Origin: Bacillota bacterium
GTDB taxonomy: Bacteria > Bacillota > Clostridia > Oscillospirales > Ruminococcaceae
Reading direction: 5' to 3'
Length of the DNA: 29,436 bases
Assembly (NCBI GenBank): GCA_023458875.1
Contig: JAEWXO010000102.1
Coordinates: forward strand, 1-29,436
In this document: positions 1-7,871 of the stretch, one piece after another
How positions within the stretch are numbered: position 1 is the first letter of the stretch
Layout: each line of letters begins with the position of its first letter
Notes under the pieces: generated by a model
Seen by the model: only the letters and a program-made list of their open reading frames with translations
Database searches by the model: none
Told to the model about the DNA's origin: nothing
Made by a program: the position numbers and the translations under genes

Positions 1-231
1 AATGTAAGTAACGTTACAGACGAAACCGGAACGAAGGTAAGCATCAGCACCGAAAAGACCGGAACAAATGTAAGTAACATTACAGACGAAACCGGAACGA
101 AGGTAAGCATCAGCACCGAAAAAAATGAAACGAATATAAGCACAGGTACAGACAAAACCGAAACAAGGGTAAGTACCAACACCGAAAAGATTGAAACAAA
201 AGTAAGTACCGTTACCGACCAGACCGGCTCA
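1..231 (+). repeat. 66-bp tandem repeats coding 11-residue Thr-rich units
   Basis: Three 66-bp units (1-66, 67-132, 133-198) and part of a fourth follow one another in frame. Each unit encodes two 11-residue repeats of the form V-S-x-x-T-(D/E)-x-x-(G/E)-T-x. Units 1 and 2 are nearly identical and the third is clearly diverged, so the array decays towards its 3' end. The array probably extends beyond the left edge. Confidence 0.85.
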
Positions 232-1461
232 GGCACTGTTACAGAGGTTACAACTACACCGGTAACTGATGTCACAACTATACCTTCGGACACCGCTGTT
301 ACTGTTAATACCACTAAATTAAATAATAATAATGAAAATGACGATAAGCCGAATGACAATAATAACCCACCTGTTATTATCATATGCGATAATATTATAA
401 TTTTACAGGGAACAAAAATTATAATGATATCTGTAAAGCTTCAGAATTTCAATATTAAATCGTATTTCCAGGAAACTGTTATAGATTTTAATTTTAATGG
501 TTATTTCAGCATATCAGATATCGAATTAAGCTATCAGATAAAAACAGCAAACACAAGATATGAGATAATCGGAAATCAGGTTCATCTTTATAACATAGAA
601 ACAACCAGATTATCACCGGACGCTGAATTATTTACGGTTGAAATTGATACTCAGAATGATATACCTGTCGGACAATATAATGTCGGCCTCAATGCTTCTG
701 CCATACGTGCAGTTGATTACATTAATGAAGACGGAGTACCAAAAGCAATATACAGTGAAATACCAACAGTTAAAGGCGGAGAAAGTACTATACAGGTAGA
801 TGAACCAGCTTCATTAGTAAAGGAAATCATTCCTGGAAGTGTTAAGATTACAAATCCAAATAAGAAATTTTACTACTCGCACTTAAATGATAAAATTGAT
901 ATGTCAGGACTTAAGGTTACCGCAGATATTATTACAAAATATGATAATGGTCAGCAGTCAACAGAGTATGGTGTTGACATAACCAGTAAGATTTCTGTTT
1001 CTGATAAAGCTATACCAAGTATGCTTTATAATAACGAAGCATTCAGATATTCCATTGATCTAATTTTTACAGATGCAGAAATAGCGCCGGTAGGAAAAAA
1101 AATCGGATCATTTAATGTATTAATTGGTGAACTTGGTGATATAACACTTGACCATAAGGTAGATGTAGTGGATTCAACCATATTATTAAGAGATGCCGCT
1201 AAAAATATTATTGGTATGTCAATACTGGATAGCGTTCTTAACGAATCAAAATCACAGCTGGAATATGGAGTTTATGAATATTTTGGAGAAGAAACTATGA
1301 TAGATTTCATGAAGTTCCTTGGAGATATTTATGTTGATCAAACAATAGATGTAATAGATTCAACATTGGTATTAAGATTTTCCGCATTATCATCCGTAGC
1401 TGATGTTAAAGGAAAACCACTGGACAGATTAAGTACGTGGGCAAAATTGCTGTCATTTTAA
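1..1461 (+). CDS. Secreted dockerin protein with Thr-rich repeats (5' end outside window)
   Basis: The frame is open from base 1, so this is the last 486 residues of a longer protein. Order: seven 11-residue Thr-rich repeats (residues 1-77), a Thr/Asn/Pro linker (to about 128), a beta-rich segment that looks cohesin-like (about 129-262), an Ig-like module carrying the typical SGLKVTA motif (about 270-375), then a type-I dockerin. The dockerin has two calcium-loop repeats, starting GDITLDHKVD near residue 379 and GDIYVDQTID near 441, with Asp at loop positions 1, 5, 9 and 12 but Thr or Tyr at position 3 where Asn or Asp is usual. The two loops are 62 residues apart, longer than usual. A dockerin normally plugs a secreted protein into a cellulosome cohesin. 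No catalytic module is visible, so the role may be structural or adhesive. The cohesin-like call is tentative; the dockerin call is firm. An ATG at 424 is internal and not the start. Confidence 0.8.
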   Translation, partial: NVSNVTDETGTKVSISTEKTGTNVSNITDETGTKVSISTEKNETNISTGTDKTETRVSTNTEKIETKVSTVTDQTGSGTVTEVTTTPVTDVTTIPSDTAVTVNTTKLNNNNENDDKPNDNNNPPVIIICDNIIILQGTKIIMISVKLQNFNIKSYFQETVIDFNFNGYFSISDIELSYQIKTANTRYEIIGNQVHLYNIETTRLSPDAELFTVEIDTQNDIPVGQYNVGLNASAIRAVDYINEDGVPKAIYSEIPTVKGGESTIQVDEPASLVKEIIPGSVKITNPNKKFYYSHLNDKIDMSGLKVTADIITKYDNGQQSTEYGVDITSKISVSDKAIPSMLYNNEAFRYSIDLIFTDAEIAPVGKKIGSFNVLIGELGDITLDHKVDVVDSTILLRDAAKNIIGMSILDSVLNESKSQLEYGVYEYFGEETMIDFMKFLGDIYVDQTIDVIDSTLVLRFSALSSVADVKGKPLDRLSTWAKLLSF

Positions 1462-1500
1462 AAGGAAGTATAATTATATAACAACACAGAGCTTTGAAAA

Positions 1501-1538
1501 AAAACTGTATCCAAACTTAGTTTGGATACAGTTTTTTC
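1501..1538. terminator. Bidirectional terminator between dockerin gene and ttcA-like gene
   Basis: A perfect 16-bp stem (1501-1516 with 1520-1535) with a TTA loop starts in AAAA and ends in TTTTTT, giving a U-tract on both strands. It lies between two convergent genes and can serve both. Confidence 0.9.
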
Positions 1539-1632
1539 GACTTAATCTGAGTCTGCGTTGCTTTATGTTTGGCTGAATTATTACAATAGTAACATCATAT
1601 CAGATTTAAATAAGTAAGCTTAAATAAAACAA

Positions 1633-2358
1633 TCAATCCTTTTTTGTTCCCCACCCGCTTATGTTGCCGCGCTGAAGGGCGCCGAATATTTTATCTGAAA
1701 AGCCTGAATTTGTGTGTCCCATTTCAATAATAAACTGTCTCATTTTTTCTCTGTTTGTGTGTCCGTCAACAGGACACTTTGATTTTATTACAGGGAATTC
1801 ATTTTTTCTGGCGGCCTTTGCGACTAAATTTTCAGGTGCAAAGACAAGCGGTCTGATAACGGTTATATCCTTTCTGGATAAATATGATACAGGAGAAAAG
1901 CAGTCAATACGACCTTCATTAAACAGATTCATAAAAAACGTTTCAACAACATCGTCATGATTATGTCCGAGAGCAAGCTTGTTGCAGCCAAGCTCCTTTG
2001 CTGCGTCGTGAAGTGCGCCGCGTCTCATTCGTGCACACAGACTGCACGGATTTTGCTCTTTACGTATATCAAAAACTATTTGTGCGATCTGAGTTGTTAT
2101 TATTTTGTAAGGAATATCGTATTTTTTACATAAAAGTGATATTTCGGAGTGATCTGCCGGTTCACCGTTAAAAAAAGGATCCATCGAAAGTGCATAAATT
2201 TTATAGTCAATCCCTATAAAACGCTGCAGAAGCTTAAGACCTATGAGAAGTACGAGACTGTCCTTTCCTCCTGATACACCTACGGCAATTGAGTCACCGT
2301 CTGATATCATATCATATTCCTGAATAGCACGTCGCAAATAACCAAGCATTTTTTGCAT
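1633..2358 (-). CDS. ttcA: TtcA-like tRNA thiolation PP-loop ATPase
   Basis: A 241-residue PP-loop ATPase of the TtcA/TilS superfamily. The P-loop SGGKDS lies near residue 30, a CxxC pair (CSLC) near residue 105, and a further Cys in SKCPVDG near residue 195. TtcA proteins use three Cys to hold an iron-sulfur cluster and make 2-thiocytidine at position 32 of tRNA; these Cys match that layout and separate it from TilS. Start: ATG at 2358, seven bases after AGGAGG; a TTG two codons upstream also reads in frame but lies closer to the SD. It is monocistronic, with its own promoter back to back with that of galE. The exact tRNA target cannot be read from the sequence; Firmicutes relatives are often only annotated as TtcA-like. 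Confidence 0.8.
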   Translation of the reverse strand: MQKMLGYLRRAIQEYDMISDGDSIAVGVSGGKDSLVLLIGLKLLQRFIGIDYKIYALSMDPFFNGEPADHSEISLLCKKYDIPYKIITTQIAQIVFDIRKEQNPCSLCARMRRGALHDAAKELGCNKLALGHNHDDVVETFFMNLFNEGRIDCFSPVSYLSRKDITVIRPLVFAPENLVAKAARKNEFPVIKSKCPVDGHTNREKMRQFIIEMGHTNSGFSDKIFGALQRGNISGWGTKKD

Positions 2359-2428
2359 AAACAATCCTCCTGAAAAATATTACCATAATTATAGTGTATA
2401 ATCTATAATTTTTTGTATGTATCAATTA

Positions 2429-2457
2429 ATTATATCGCAAATCTTATATAAATGCAA
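2429..2457 (-). promoter_or_regulatory. Sigma-A-type promoter for the ttcA-like gene
   Basis: On the minus strand TTGCAT (2457-2452) and TATAAT (2434-2429) are 17 bp apart, about 70 bp upstream of the start codon. It faces away from the galE promoter. Confidence 0.5.
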
Positions 2458-2464
2458 TTTATAC

Positions 2465-2493
2465 TTGAAAAATTCTTAAAAAAATAATATACT
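2465..2493 (+). promoter_or_regulatory. Sigma-A-type promoter for galE
   Basis: TTGAAA (2465-2470) and TATACT (2488-2493) are separated by 17 bp, about 58 bp upstream of the galE ATG. Confidence 0.6.
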
Positions 2494-2550
2494 ATAATAA
2501 TAGCCTTTAGTTATCATTTAATAAAAAGAGCAAATGGAGGAAAATTTGCA

Positions 2551-3564
2551 ATGAAGGATATTTTAGTAACAGGCGGTACAGGATTTATCGGCAGCCATAC
2601 ATGTGTTGAGCTTATAGAGGCCGGATACAGTATTATTGTTGTAGATAACCTCAGTAATTCCAAGGAGGAAAGTCTTAACCGAATATATCAGATTACAGGT
2701 GAAAAAATAAAATTTTATAAAGCTGATATTCTTGATGAGGATGCTATTGACAAAATATTTGCTGAAAATGATATTAGCGCAGTTATACATTTTGCAGGAC
2801 TTAAAGCAGTAGGAGAATCAGTAAGAAAACCGGTTGAATATTATCATAACAACATTACAGGAACGCTCATGCTCATAAATGTCATGAGAAAATATTCCTG
2901 CAAGACTATTGTGTTTTCATCATCAGCAACAGTATACGGTGTAGTCAACAAAGCGCCTTATACAGAAGAGATGGATACATCAAAAGCAACAAATCCTTAT
3001 GGATATACAAAGGTAATGATTGAACAGATATTACATGATGTATACACATCCGATAATGAGTGGAGCGTAGTTCCTCTGAGATACTTTAATCCTATAGGAG
3101 CACATAAGAGCGGACTTATCGGCGAGGATCCGAACGGTATTCCTAATAATCTTGTTCCGTATATAGCACAGGTAGCGTCAGGCAAGTTAGAAATGCTGAG
3201 TGTTTACGGAAATGACTACGATACTCCGGACGGTACAGGTGTCCGTGATTACATTCATGTGGTGGATCTTGCGAAGGGACATGTCAAGGCAGTAAAATAT
3301 GCTATGGAGCACAAAGGCTTTGAGCCTATAAATCTTGGAACCGGAAACGGCTCAAGTGTATTGGAGGTTGTTTCCGCATACGAAGCCGCATGCGGAAAGC
3401 CTATAAATAAAAAATTTGCACCAAGAAGAGACGGTGACATTGCGACATCATTTGCAGATGCATCAAAGGCAAAAAGACTTCTTGACTGGGAGGCAAAGGC
3501 CGATATAAAGGAAATGTGTGCTGACAGCTGGAATTTTACAAAAAAAAATCCTGACGGACTTTAA
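2551..3564 (+). CDS. galE: UDP-glucose 4-epimerase
   Basis: A 337-residue short-chain dehydrogenase-fold enzyme that interconverts UDP-galactose and UDP-glucose in the Leloir pathway and for cell-envelope sugars. The NAD-binding motif GGTGFIGSH is at residues 8-16. The catalytic Ser lies in FSSSATVYG (near 124) and the Tyr/Lys pair in YGYTK (near 149-153). RYFNPIGAH and DGTGVRDYIHV are typical GalE signatures. Length is normal for the family. Start: ATG at 2551, ten bases after GGAGG. It is followed 16 bp later by a PfkB kinase gene, so the two are probably cotranscribed. Confidence 0.95.
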   Translation: MKDILVTGGTGFIGSHTCVELIEAGYSIIVVDNLSNSKEESLNRIYQITGEKIKFYKADILDEDAIDKIFAENDISAVIHFAGLKAVGESVRKPVEYYHNNITGTLMLINVMRKYSCKTIVFSSSATVYGVVNKAPYTEEMDTSKATNPYGYTKVMIEQILHDVYTSDNEWSVVPLRYFNPIGAHKSGLIGEDPNGIPNNLVPYIAQVASGKLEMLSVYGNDYDTPDGTGVRDYIHVVDLAKGHVKAVKYAMEHKGFEPINLGTGNGSSVLEVVSAYEAACGKPINKKFAPRRDGDIATSFADASKAKRLLDWEAKADIKEMCADSWNFTKKNPDGL

Positions 3565-3580
3565 GACGTGGTAAAGTATA

Positions 3581-4474
3581 ATGATTTATACAGTTACAAT
3601 AAACCCTTCGATTGACTATATAATGAATGTCCGTTCGCTTGAGCGTGACCGTGTAAACCGATCATCCGGTGAGAAAATTTATATTGGCGGAAAAGGTATA
3701 AATGTTTCATATGTCTTAAATCAGTTTGGAATCAAAAGCACTGTTCTTGGATTCTGCGCAGGTTTTACAGGAAAATATATAAAGGATGAGCTTGCTTCAC
3801 TTGGGCTTAACGAAAAGATGATACAGCTTGAGAGCGGAATATCAAGAATTAATATAAAGCTAAAGGGAACCGATGAAACGGAGATTAACGGTCAGGGACC
3901 GGAGATTTCAGAAGAGGACATGGAAAAATTCTACAAAAGCACAGACCTGATAGAAGACGGGGATATTCTCGTGCTTGCAGGAAGTGCCTCACCGTCTCTT
4001 AAAGCAGATATATACAGAAAAATTCTTGACAGGTTAAGACATAAGAAAATTATTTCTGTTGTGGATGCAACAGGTCAGCTGCTTACGGATACACTCGAAT
4101 GTCAGCCGTTCCTTATCAAGCCGAATATTTATGAGCTGGAACAGATTGCAGGCGTGAAGCTTTTGTCCCCTGATGATGTTTCATCATATGCATCAGAGCT
4201 TGTTGACAGGGGGGCCCGGAATGTAATAGTATCAATGGGGCCGGACGGTGCAATGCTAATAAACAGCTCAGGCAGTATTTATTGTCCGGCACGTAAGGGC
4301 AGAGCAATAAATACTACAGGTGCAGGGGACTCCATGGTTGCAGGCTTTATATACATGTATCTTACACGGAAGGATATTGAAAAATCCTTCAGATTTGCAG
4401 TTGAGACAGGCACGGTTGCCGCATTCAGCGAAGGATTACCCCAAAAAGACGATTTGAAGAAAATAATTATTTAG
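3581..4474 (+). CDS. PfkB-family hexose-phosphate kinase (1-phosphofructokinase type)
   Basis: A 297-residue PfkB/ribokinase-fold kinase of the 1-phosphofructokinase / tagatose-6-phosphate kinase branch (FruK/LacC). The substrate motif GGKGINVSYVL is near residue 36 and the catalytic signature TTGAGDSMVAGF is near residue 246, with the catalytic Asp in GAGDS. These enzymes phosphorylate a ketohexose phosphate to a bisphosphate that enters glycolysis. No PTS or fruR-type gene is adjacent, so fructose-1-phosphate and tagatose-6-phosphate cannot be told apart; pairing with galE would fit galactose/tagatose use. The ribosome site is weak, so coupling to galE translation is plausible. Confidence 0.85.
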   Translation: MIYTVTINPSIDYIMNVRSLERDRVNRSSGEKIYIGGKGINVSYVLNQFGIKSTVLGFCAGFTGKYIKDELASLGLNEKMIQLESGISRINIKLKGTDETEINGQGPEISEEDMEKFYKSTDLIEDGDILVLAGSASPSLKADIYRKILDRLRHKKIISVVDATGQLLTDTLECQPFLIKPNIYELEQIAGVKLLSPDDVSSYASELVDRGARNVIVSMGPDGAMLINSSGSIYCPARKGRAINTTGAGDSMVAGFIYMYLTRKDIEKSFRFAVETGTVAAFSEGLPQKDDLKKIII

Positions 4475-4670
4475 TTTACTTAAATATTAATTAAGATTTA
4501 TAACTGTTTTACTGATTTTTTTATATAAAGACCTTCAAAATGATAAATTAAAATCAGTATCCTGAAATCCGACTAATAAACCTAAAATAACATTCCGCAT
4601 ATAAATGCCAAAATCCCTTATTTAAATATTCTTCAAAATATCCGGATAAACTACTTCCAAAGAATATTCC

Positions 4671-4696
4671 GACTGAATACATTTATGTTTTCAGTC
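4671..4696 (+). promoter_or_regulatory. Leader hairpin next to the mannanase ribosome site
   Basis: GACTGAA (4671-4677) pairs with TTCAGTC (4690-4696) around a 13-base loop. It ends about four bases before the AGAAAGAGG ribosome-binding site. It has no U-tract, so a role in translation or mRNA stability is more likely than termination. The 235 bp between the PfkB gene and the mannanase also hold a 9-bp inverted repeat (4511-4519 with 4550-4558) without a U-tract, and no convincing promoter. Confidence 0.35.
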
Positions 4697-4709
4697 AACA
4701 GAAAGAGGC

Positions 4710-6518
4710 ATGAGTTTGAAAGAAAAAAAATTTATCAGCAGAGTAAAAGGATTATTTGACAGTGTACCGATTGATGAAAAGATATCAGGAAAGATGGTGG
4801 CAATGCTTTCCGTTATGCTTATATCATCGCTTATGATCGTTATATGTATAATAACATTAAGTCAGGAGCTTATTGAAGATGACAACAGGACTGCAGAGGT
4901 AACAAAGGCAGTTTCTGATATTTCAGTGCCTGAAACATCACCGGCTGTTACAACCGAGGAAAAGGTGACAACAGTAAGTGAGTACGTTCTGAATACTCCA
5001 CTAATAAATCAATTTGAATATCAGCAGCTTATCGAAGCTGAAGATGCTGAAAGAACAGAAGCTCCTGTGGTTTCAACAGAACGTGCAGGATTTTCCGGTG
5101 CGGGTTTTCTGAGAGGATTTACAGCAGGCGGAACAGATACTGTTAAGTTTAATTTTGAAATACCGTCATCCCAGCATTATGATATTTCAATCTGTTTTGC
5201 GTCAGATGCTGTTGTAAGAAATGAAGTATATATGAATGACAGGCATTTATTTGACTTTGCATGTACTCAGGAAACTGTAGGAAATTTTGTCGTAAAGACA
5301 TATTACGGCGTATACCTTGATGCAGGTCAGGTAATTATGTCAGTTCACGACGGAGAAGGCTCTTTTGATCTTGACTATATGAAAATCCAGAATAACCAGT
5401 CAATATATGCTGCCGGTACAGATGTGGTGCCGTCTCTTATAAATCCTGAGTCATCACCTGAAGCCAATGAGCTTATGAAATATTTTTCGGAAAACTTCGG
5501 GAAAAAGATTATTACAGGTCAGTATGTATCAGGTACTGATAATATTGAAATAAATAAAATATATGAAAATACAGCCAATTATCCTGCAATACGTTTTAGT
5601 GATATCGGTATGTATTCAAAGAAAAATGCAGATTCGACTGTTGAAGATGAGATAGAGGCATCTTTAAAATGGGCCAGACAGGGCGGTATAGTAGGGTATG
5701 TATGGCATTGGAAAGCACCGATGAATACGCCTGATATTTATTCAAAAAATACCGGGTTTAATCTTGCAAATGCGATGACGGATAAGGATATTGCACTGTT
5801 ATCGACCGAGGAGCTTGAAAATCTTTGTAACAACGGTGAAATAACACCGGAATGCCTTGCTGTCGTAAAGGATATAGATGCGGTTTCCATGCAGCTGAAA
5901 AAATTATGCGACAAGGGCATACCTGTTTTATGGCGACCTCTTCACGAAGCCGGCGGAGACTGGTTCTGGTGGGGAAGTGCAGGCCCAGGTGCATATAAGT
6001 GGTTATGGGATCTTGTTTACAGAAGACAGGCACAGTATCATAAGCTTAATAACCTTATATGGATATGGAGCGCTCAGGGAACCGAATACTTTGTAGGAAA
6101 TTCAATGTTTGATATTGCGGCAGTCGACCTGTATGATGAAAATACGAACAACACAAGCTACTATAAACAATACCAGTGGATTTATTCACTTACGGGCGGA
6201 CAAAAGCTTATTGCTTTAAGTGAATGCGGGATGCTTCCTGATATGGAGCTTACCTTCAGAGACAGAGCTGTATGGTCTTTCTTCGGACTATGGTATGGTG
6301 ATTATATTCTTGATAAAAACGGTGAACTTTCAGAAAAGTATAACAGCCGTGATTCACTTGTCAGAATGTACAATTCAGACAGGACAATAACACTTGAAAA
6401 GTACAAAAACAGAAATATCTTAAATGCAGCAGATACGGCGAATGCGGCAGTCACAGCTGCTGTAACAGAGCCTGTGACAGAACCGGCAATGCCGGAAACA
6501 GAAGTACCTGCACAATAG
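4710..6518 (+). CDS. Membrane-anchored CBM35-GH26 beta-1,4-mannanase
   Basis: A 602-residue endo-beta-mannanase. It has a cytoplasmic basic N-terminus, one transmembrane helix (about 28-50), a Thr-rich stalk, a CBM35-like beta-sandwich (about 100-225, starting IEAEDAE) and a GH26 catalytic domain (about 235-565). The acid/base is Glu413 in RPLHEAGGDWFWWG and the nucleophile is Glu505 in ALSECG, matching GH26. The C-terminal tail is Ala/Thr/Pro-rich. There is no dockerin and no cleavable signal peptide, so the enzyme is inferred to sit on the outer membrane face rather than in a cellulosome. The start is given as ATG 4710, but a TTG at 4716 has better spacing from the AGAAAGAGG ribosome site. 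It is followed by a GH130 phosphorylase gene, consistent with a mannan pathway. Confidence 0.92.
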   Translation: MSLKEKKFISRVKGLFDSVPIDEKISGKMVAMLSVMLISSLMIVICIITLSQELIEDDNRTAEVTKAVSDISVPETSPAVTTEEKVTTVSEYVLNTPLINQFEYQQLIEAEDAERTEAPVVSTERAGFSGAGFLRGFTAGGTDTVKFNFEIPSSQHYDISICFASDAVVRNEVYMNDRHLFDFACTQETVGNFVVKTYYGVYLDAGQVIMSVHDGEGSFDLDYMKIQNNQSIYAAGTDVVPSLINPESSPEANELMKYFSENFGKKIITGQYVSGTDNIEINKIYENTANYPAIRFSDIGMYSKKNADSTVEDEIEASLKWARQGGIVGYVWHWKAPMNTPDIYSKNTGFNLANAMTDKDIALLSTEELENLCNNGEITPECLAVVKDIDAVSMQLKKLCDKGIPVLWRPLHEAGGDWFWWGSAGPGAYKWLWDLVYRRQAQYHKLNNLIWIWSAQGTEYFVGNSMFDIAAVDLYDENTNNTSYYKQYQWIYSLTGGQKLIALSECGMLPDMELTFRDRAVWSFFGLWYGDYILDKNGELSEKYNSRDSLVRMYNSDRTITLEKYKNRNILNAADTANAAVTAAVTEPVTEPAMPETEVPAQ

Positions 6519-6559
6519 AAAAAAATGATTTTATATGAGCGGGTAAAGCCCTTATTTAA

Positions 6560-6592
6560 ATATATCCCTCACCGTTCAGGTGAGGGATATAT
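6560..6592 (+). terminator. Strong hairpin between mannanase and phosphorylase genes
   Basis: A perfect 14-bp stem (6560-6573 with 6579-6592) with a GTTCA loop. No run of T follows, so it may be an mRNA 3'-end protector or processing site rather than a full terminator. Confidence 0.55.
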
Positions 6593-6665
6593 TATATGAG
6601 GATATAGATTTGTTGTTATCGTATAGGAAAATAATATTTAATAATTATGAAGGGCAGAAAAAATA

Positions 6666-7655
6666 ATGAAATATCAGATTTTTGGGGAAAGAAATATTCC
6701 TTATCTTCCTTGGCAGGAAAGACCGTCAGACTGTAATGATGTTGTCTGGCGATATGACTTTAATCCTATAATAAAAAGAGATCATATTAAAACATCAAAC
6801 AGCATATTCAACAGTGCGGCTGTTCCGTTTGGATCAGGATTTGCCGGAGTATTCCGTGTTGATGACAAAGCAAGAAATATGCAGCTGCATGCTGGTTTTT
6901 CAGATGACGGAATTACATGGGATATCGGTCCGCAAAGGATTCAGTTTAAAACGGATACAGATGAAATGGAACAGTTCTGCTATGGGTATGATCCGAGGGT
7001 TGTATTTATAGAAGACAGATATTATATTACATGGTGCAACGGATACAAGTATAAACCGACAATAGGAATTGCATATACATATGATTTCAGGACGTTTTAT
7101 CAGATGGAAAATGCATTTCTTCCTTTTAACAGAAACGGAGTACTTTTTCCAAGAAAAATAAACGGAAATTTTGCCATGCTGTCACGTCCGTCGGATAACG
7201 GTCATACGCCATTCGGTGATATTTATTACAGTCAGAGTCCTGATATGATATTCTGGGGGAAACACAGGTATGTAATGGGACCTTCATACAGCTGGGAAAG
7301 CACAAAAGTTGGTGCAGGTCCTGTTCCTATAGAAACGTCAGAGGGCTGGCTTGTGTTTTATCATGGTGTCCTTACATCGTGCAACGGATTTGTCTATAGC
7401 TTTTCGGCAGCACTTCTTGACAGGGATGAGCCATGGAAGCCTGTAAAAAGAGGCAGAGAATATCTTATAAGTCCTCAGAAGATTTACGAATGTGTGGGAG
7501 ATGTTCCGAATGTAACATTTCCGTGTGCAAATATTGTAGATGCGCAGACAGGGAGGATTGCGATATATTATGGATGTGCTGATACATGTACAGGTCTTTG
7601 CTTTACTACAGTTGATAATGTAATAGATTATCTTATGGAGAATTCTCAGATATAA
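6666..7655 (+). CDS. GH130 beta-1,4-mannosyl-oligosaccharide phosphorylase
   Basis: A 329-residue five-bladed beta-propeller glycosidase-phosphorylase of family GH130. Family-like stretches include NSIFNSAAVPFGSGFAGVFR, GYDPRVVFIEDRYYITWCNG (Asp of YDPR is the expected general acid) and GAGPVPIETSEGWLVFYHGV. Such enzymes use phosphate to release mannose-1-phosphate from the non-reducing end of mannooligosaccharides. It most resembles the GH130_2 type (RaMP2 of Ruminococcus albus) rather than the mannosylglucose phosphorylase type, but subfamily needs alignment. There is no signal peptide, so it should act in the cytosol on imported products of the adjacent mannanase. Ribosome site GAAGGG lies upstream of ATG 6666. 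Confidence 0.88.
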   Translation: MKYQIFGERNIPYLPWQERPSDCNDVVWRYDFNPIIKRDHIKTSNSIFNSAAVPFGSGFAGVFRVDDKARNMQLHAGFSDDGITWDIGPQRIQFKTDTDEMEQFCYGYDPRVVFIEDRYYITWCNGYKYKPTIGIAYTYDFRTFYQMENAFLPFNRNGVLFPRKINGNFAMLSRPSDNGHTPFGDIYYSQSPDMIFWGKHRYVMGPSYSWESTKVGAGPVPIETSEGWLVFYHGVLTSCNGFVYSFSAALLDRDEPWKPVKRGREYLISPQKIYECVGDVPNVTFPCANIVDAQTGRIAIYYGCADTCTGLCFTTVDNVIDYLMENSQI

Positions 7656-7692
7656 AGTAACTATGAGATTATTATTTGCCACTATGGTTAAG

Positions 7693-7774
7693 TTATTAAT
7701 TAAGCAGGGATTTCGGCTCTGCGGAGCCGACCGGGCTTTCCGGTCGCCCTGAACCTTCGGGTATATGGCTGAAG
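7693..7774 (+). repeat. Structured interspersed repeat, copy R1
   Basis: Head TTATTAATTAAGCAGGG, then three hairpins: TCGGCTC/GAGCCGA with loop TGCG (7713-7719, 7724-7730), GACCGG/CCGGTC with loop GCTTT (7729-7745), and ACC-TTCG-GGT (7753-7762). The tail is ATATGGCTGAAG. It lies between the convergent GH130 and pdaA-like genes, just before a terminator. Related copies lie near 18.23, 20.81 and 23.27 kb. Confidence 0.7.
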
Positions 7775-7795
7775 AGGGATTAATATCTGCACAAA

Positions 7796-7835
7796 TAATG
7801 CTGTCGGTCTGTAAGACCGGCAGCATTATATTTTA
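7796..7835 (+). terminator. Terminator after the GH130 gene
   Basis: A 15-bp stem (TAATGCTG... 7796-7810 with 7814-7828), with one U-G pair on the plus strand, is followed by ATATTTTAG. Confidence 0.75.
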
Positions 7836-7871
7836 GTGTATACTTTAAAAAATGATTTAATATTGTCAAGG

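Noticed and set aside
1..200. CRISPR-like repeat array
   Set aside because: The 66-bp units are contiguous, in frame and have no spacers; they encode a Thr-rich stalk.
7693..7774. Repeat R1 as a plain rho-independent terminator
   Set aside because: It has three separate hairpins without T-runs, and a proper terminator follows at 7796-7835; its relatives occur elsewhere in both convergent and divergent gaps.
7338..7826. 162-codon minus-strand open frame over the GH130 end and repeat R1
   Set aside because: It is antisense to the well-supported GH130 gene, crosses a terminator and a repeat, and has no recognisable domain or ribosome site.
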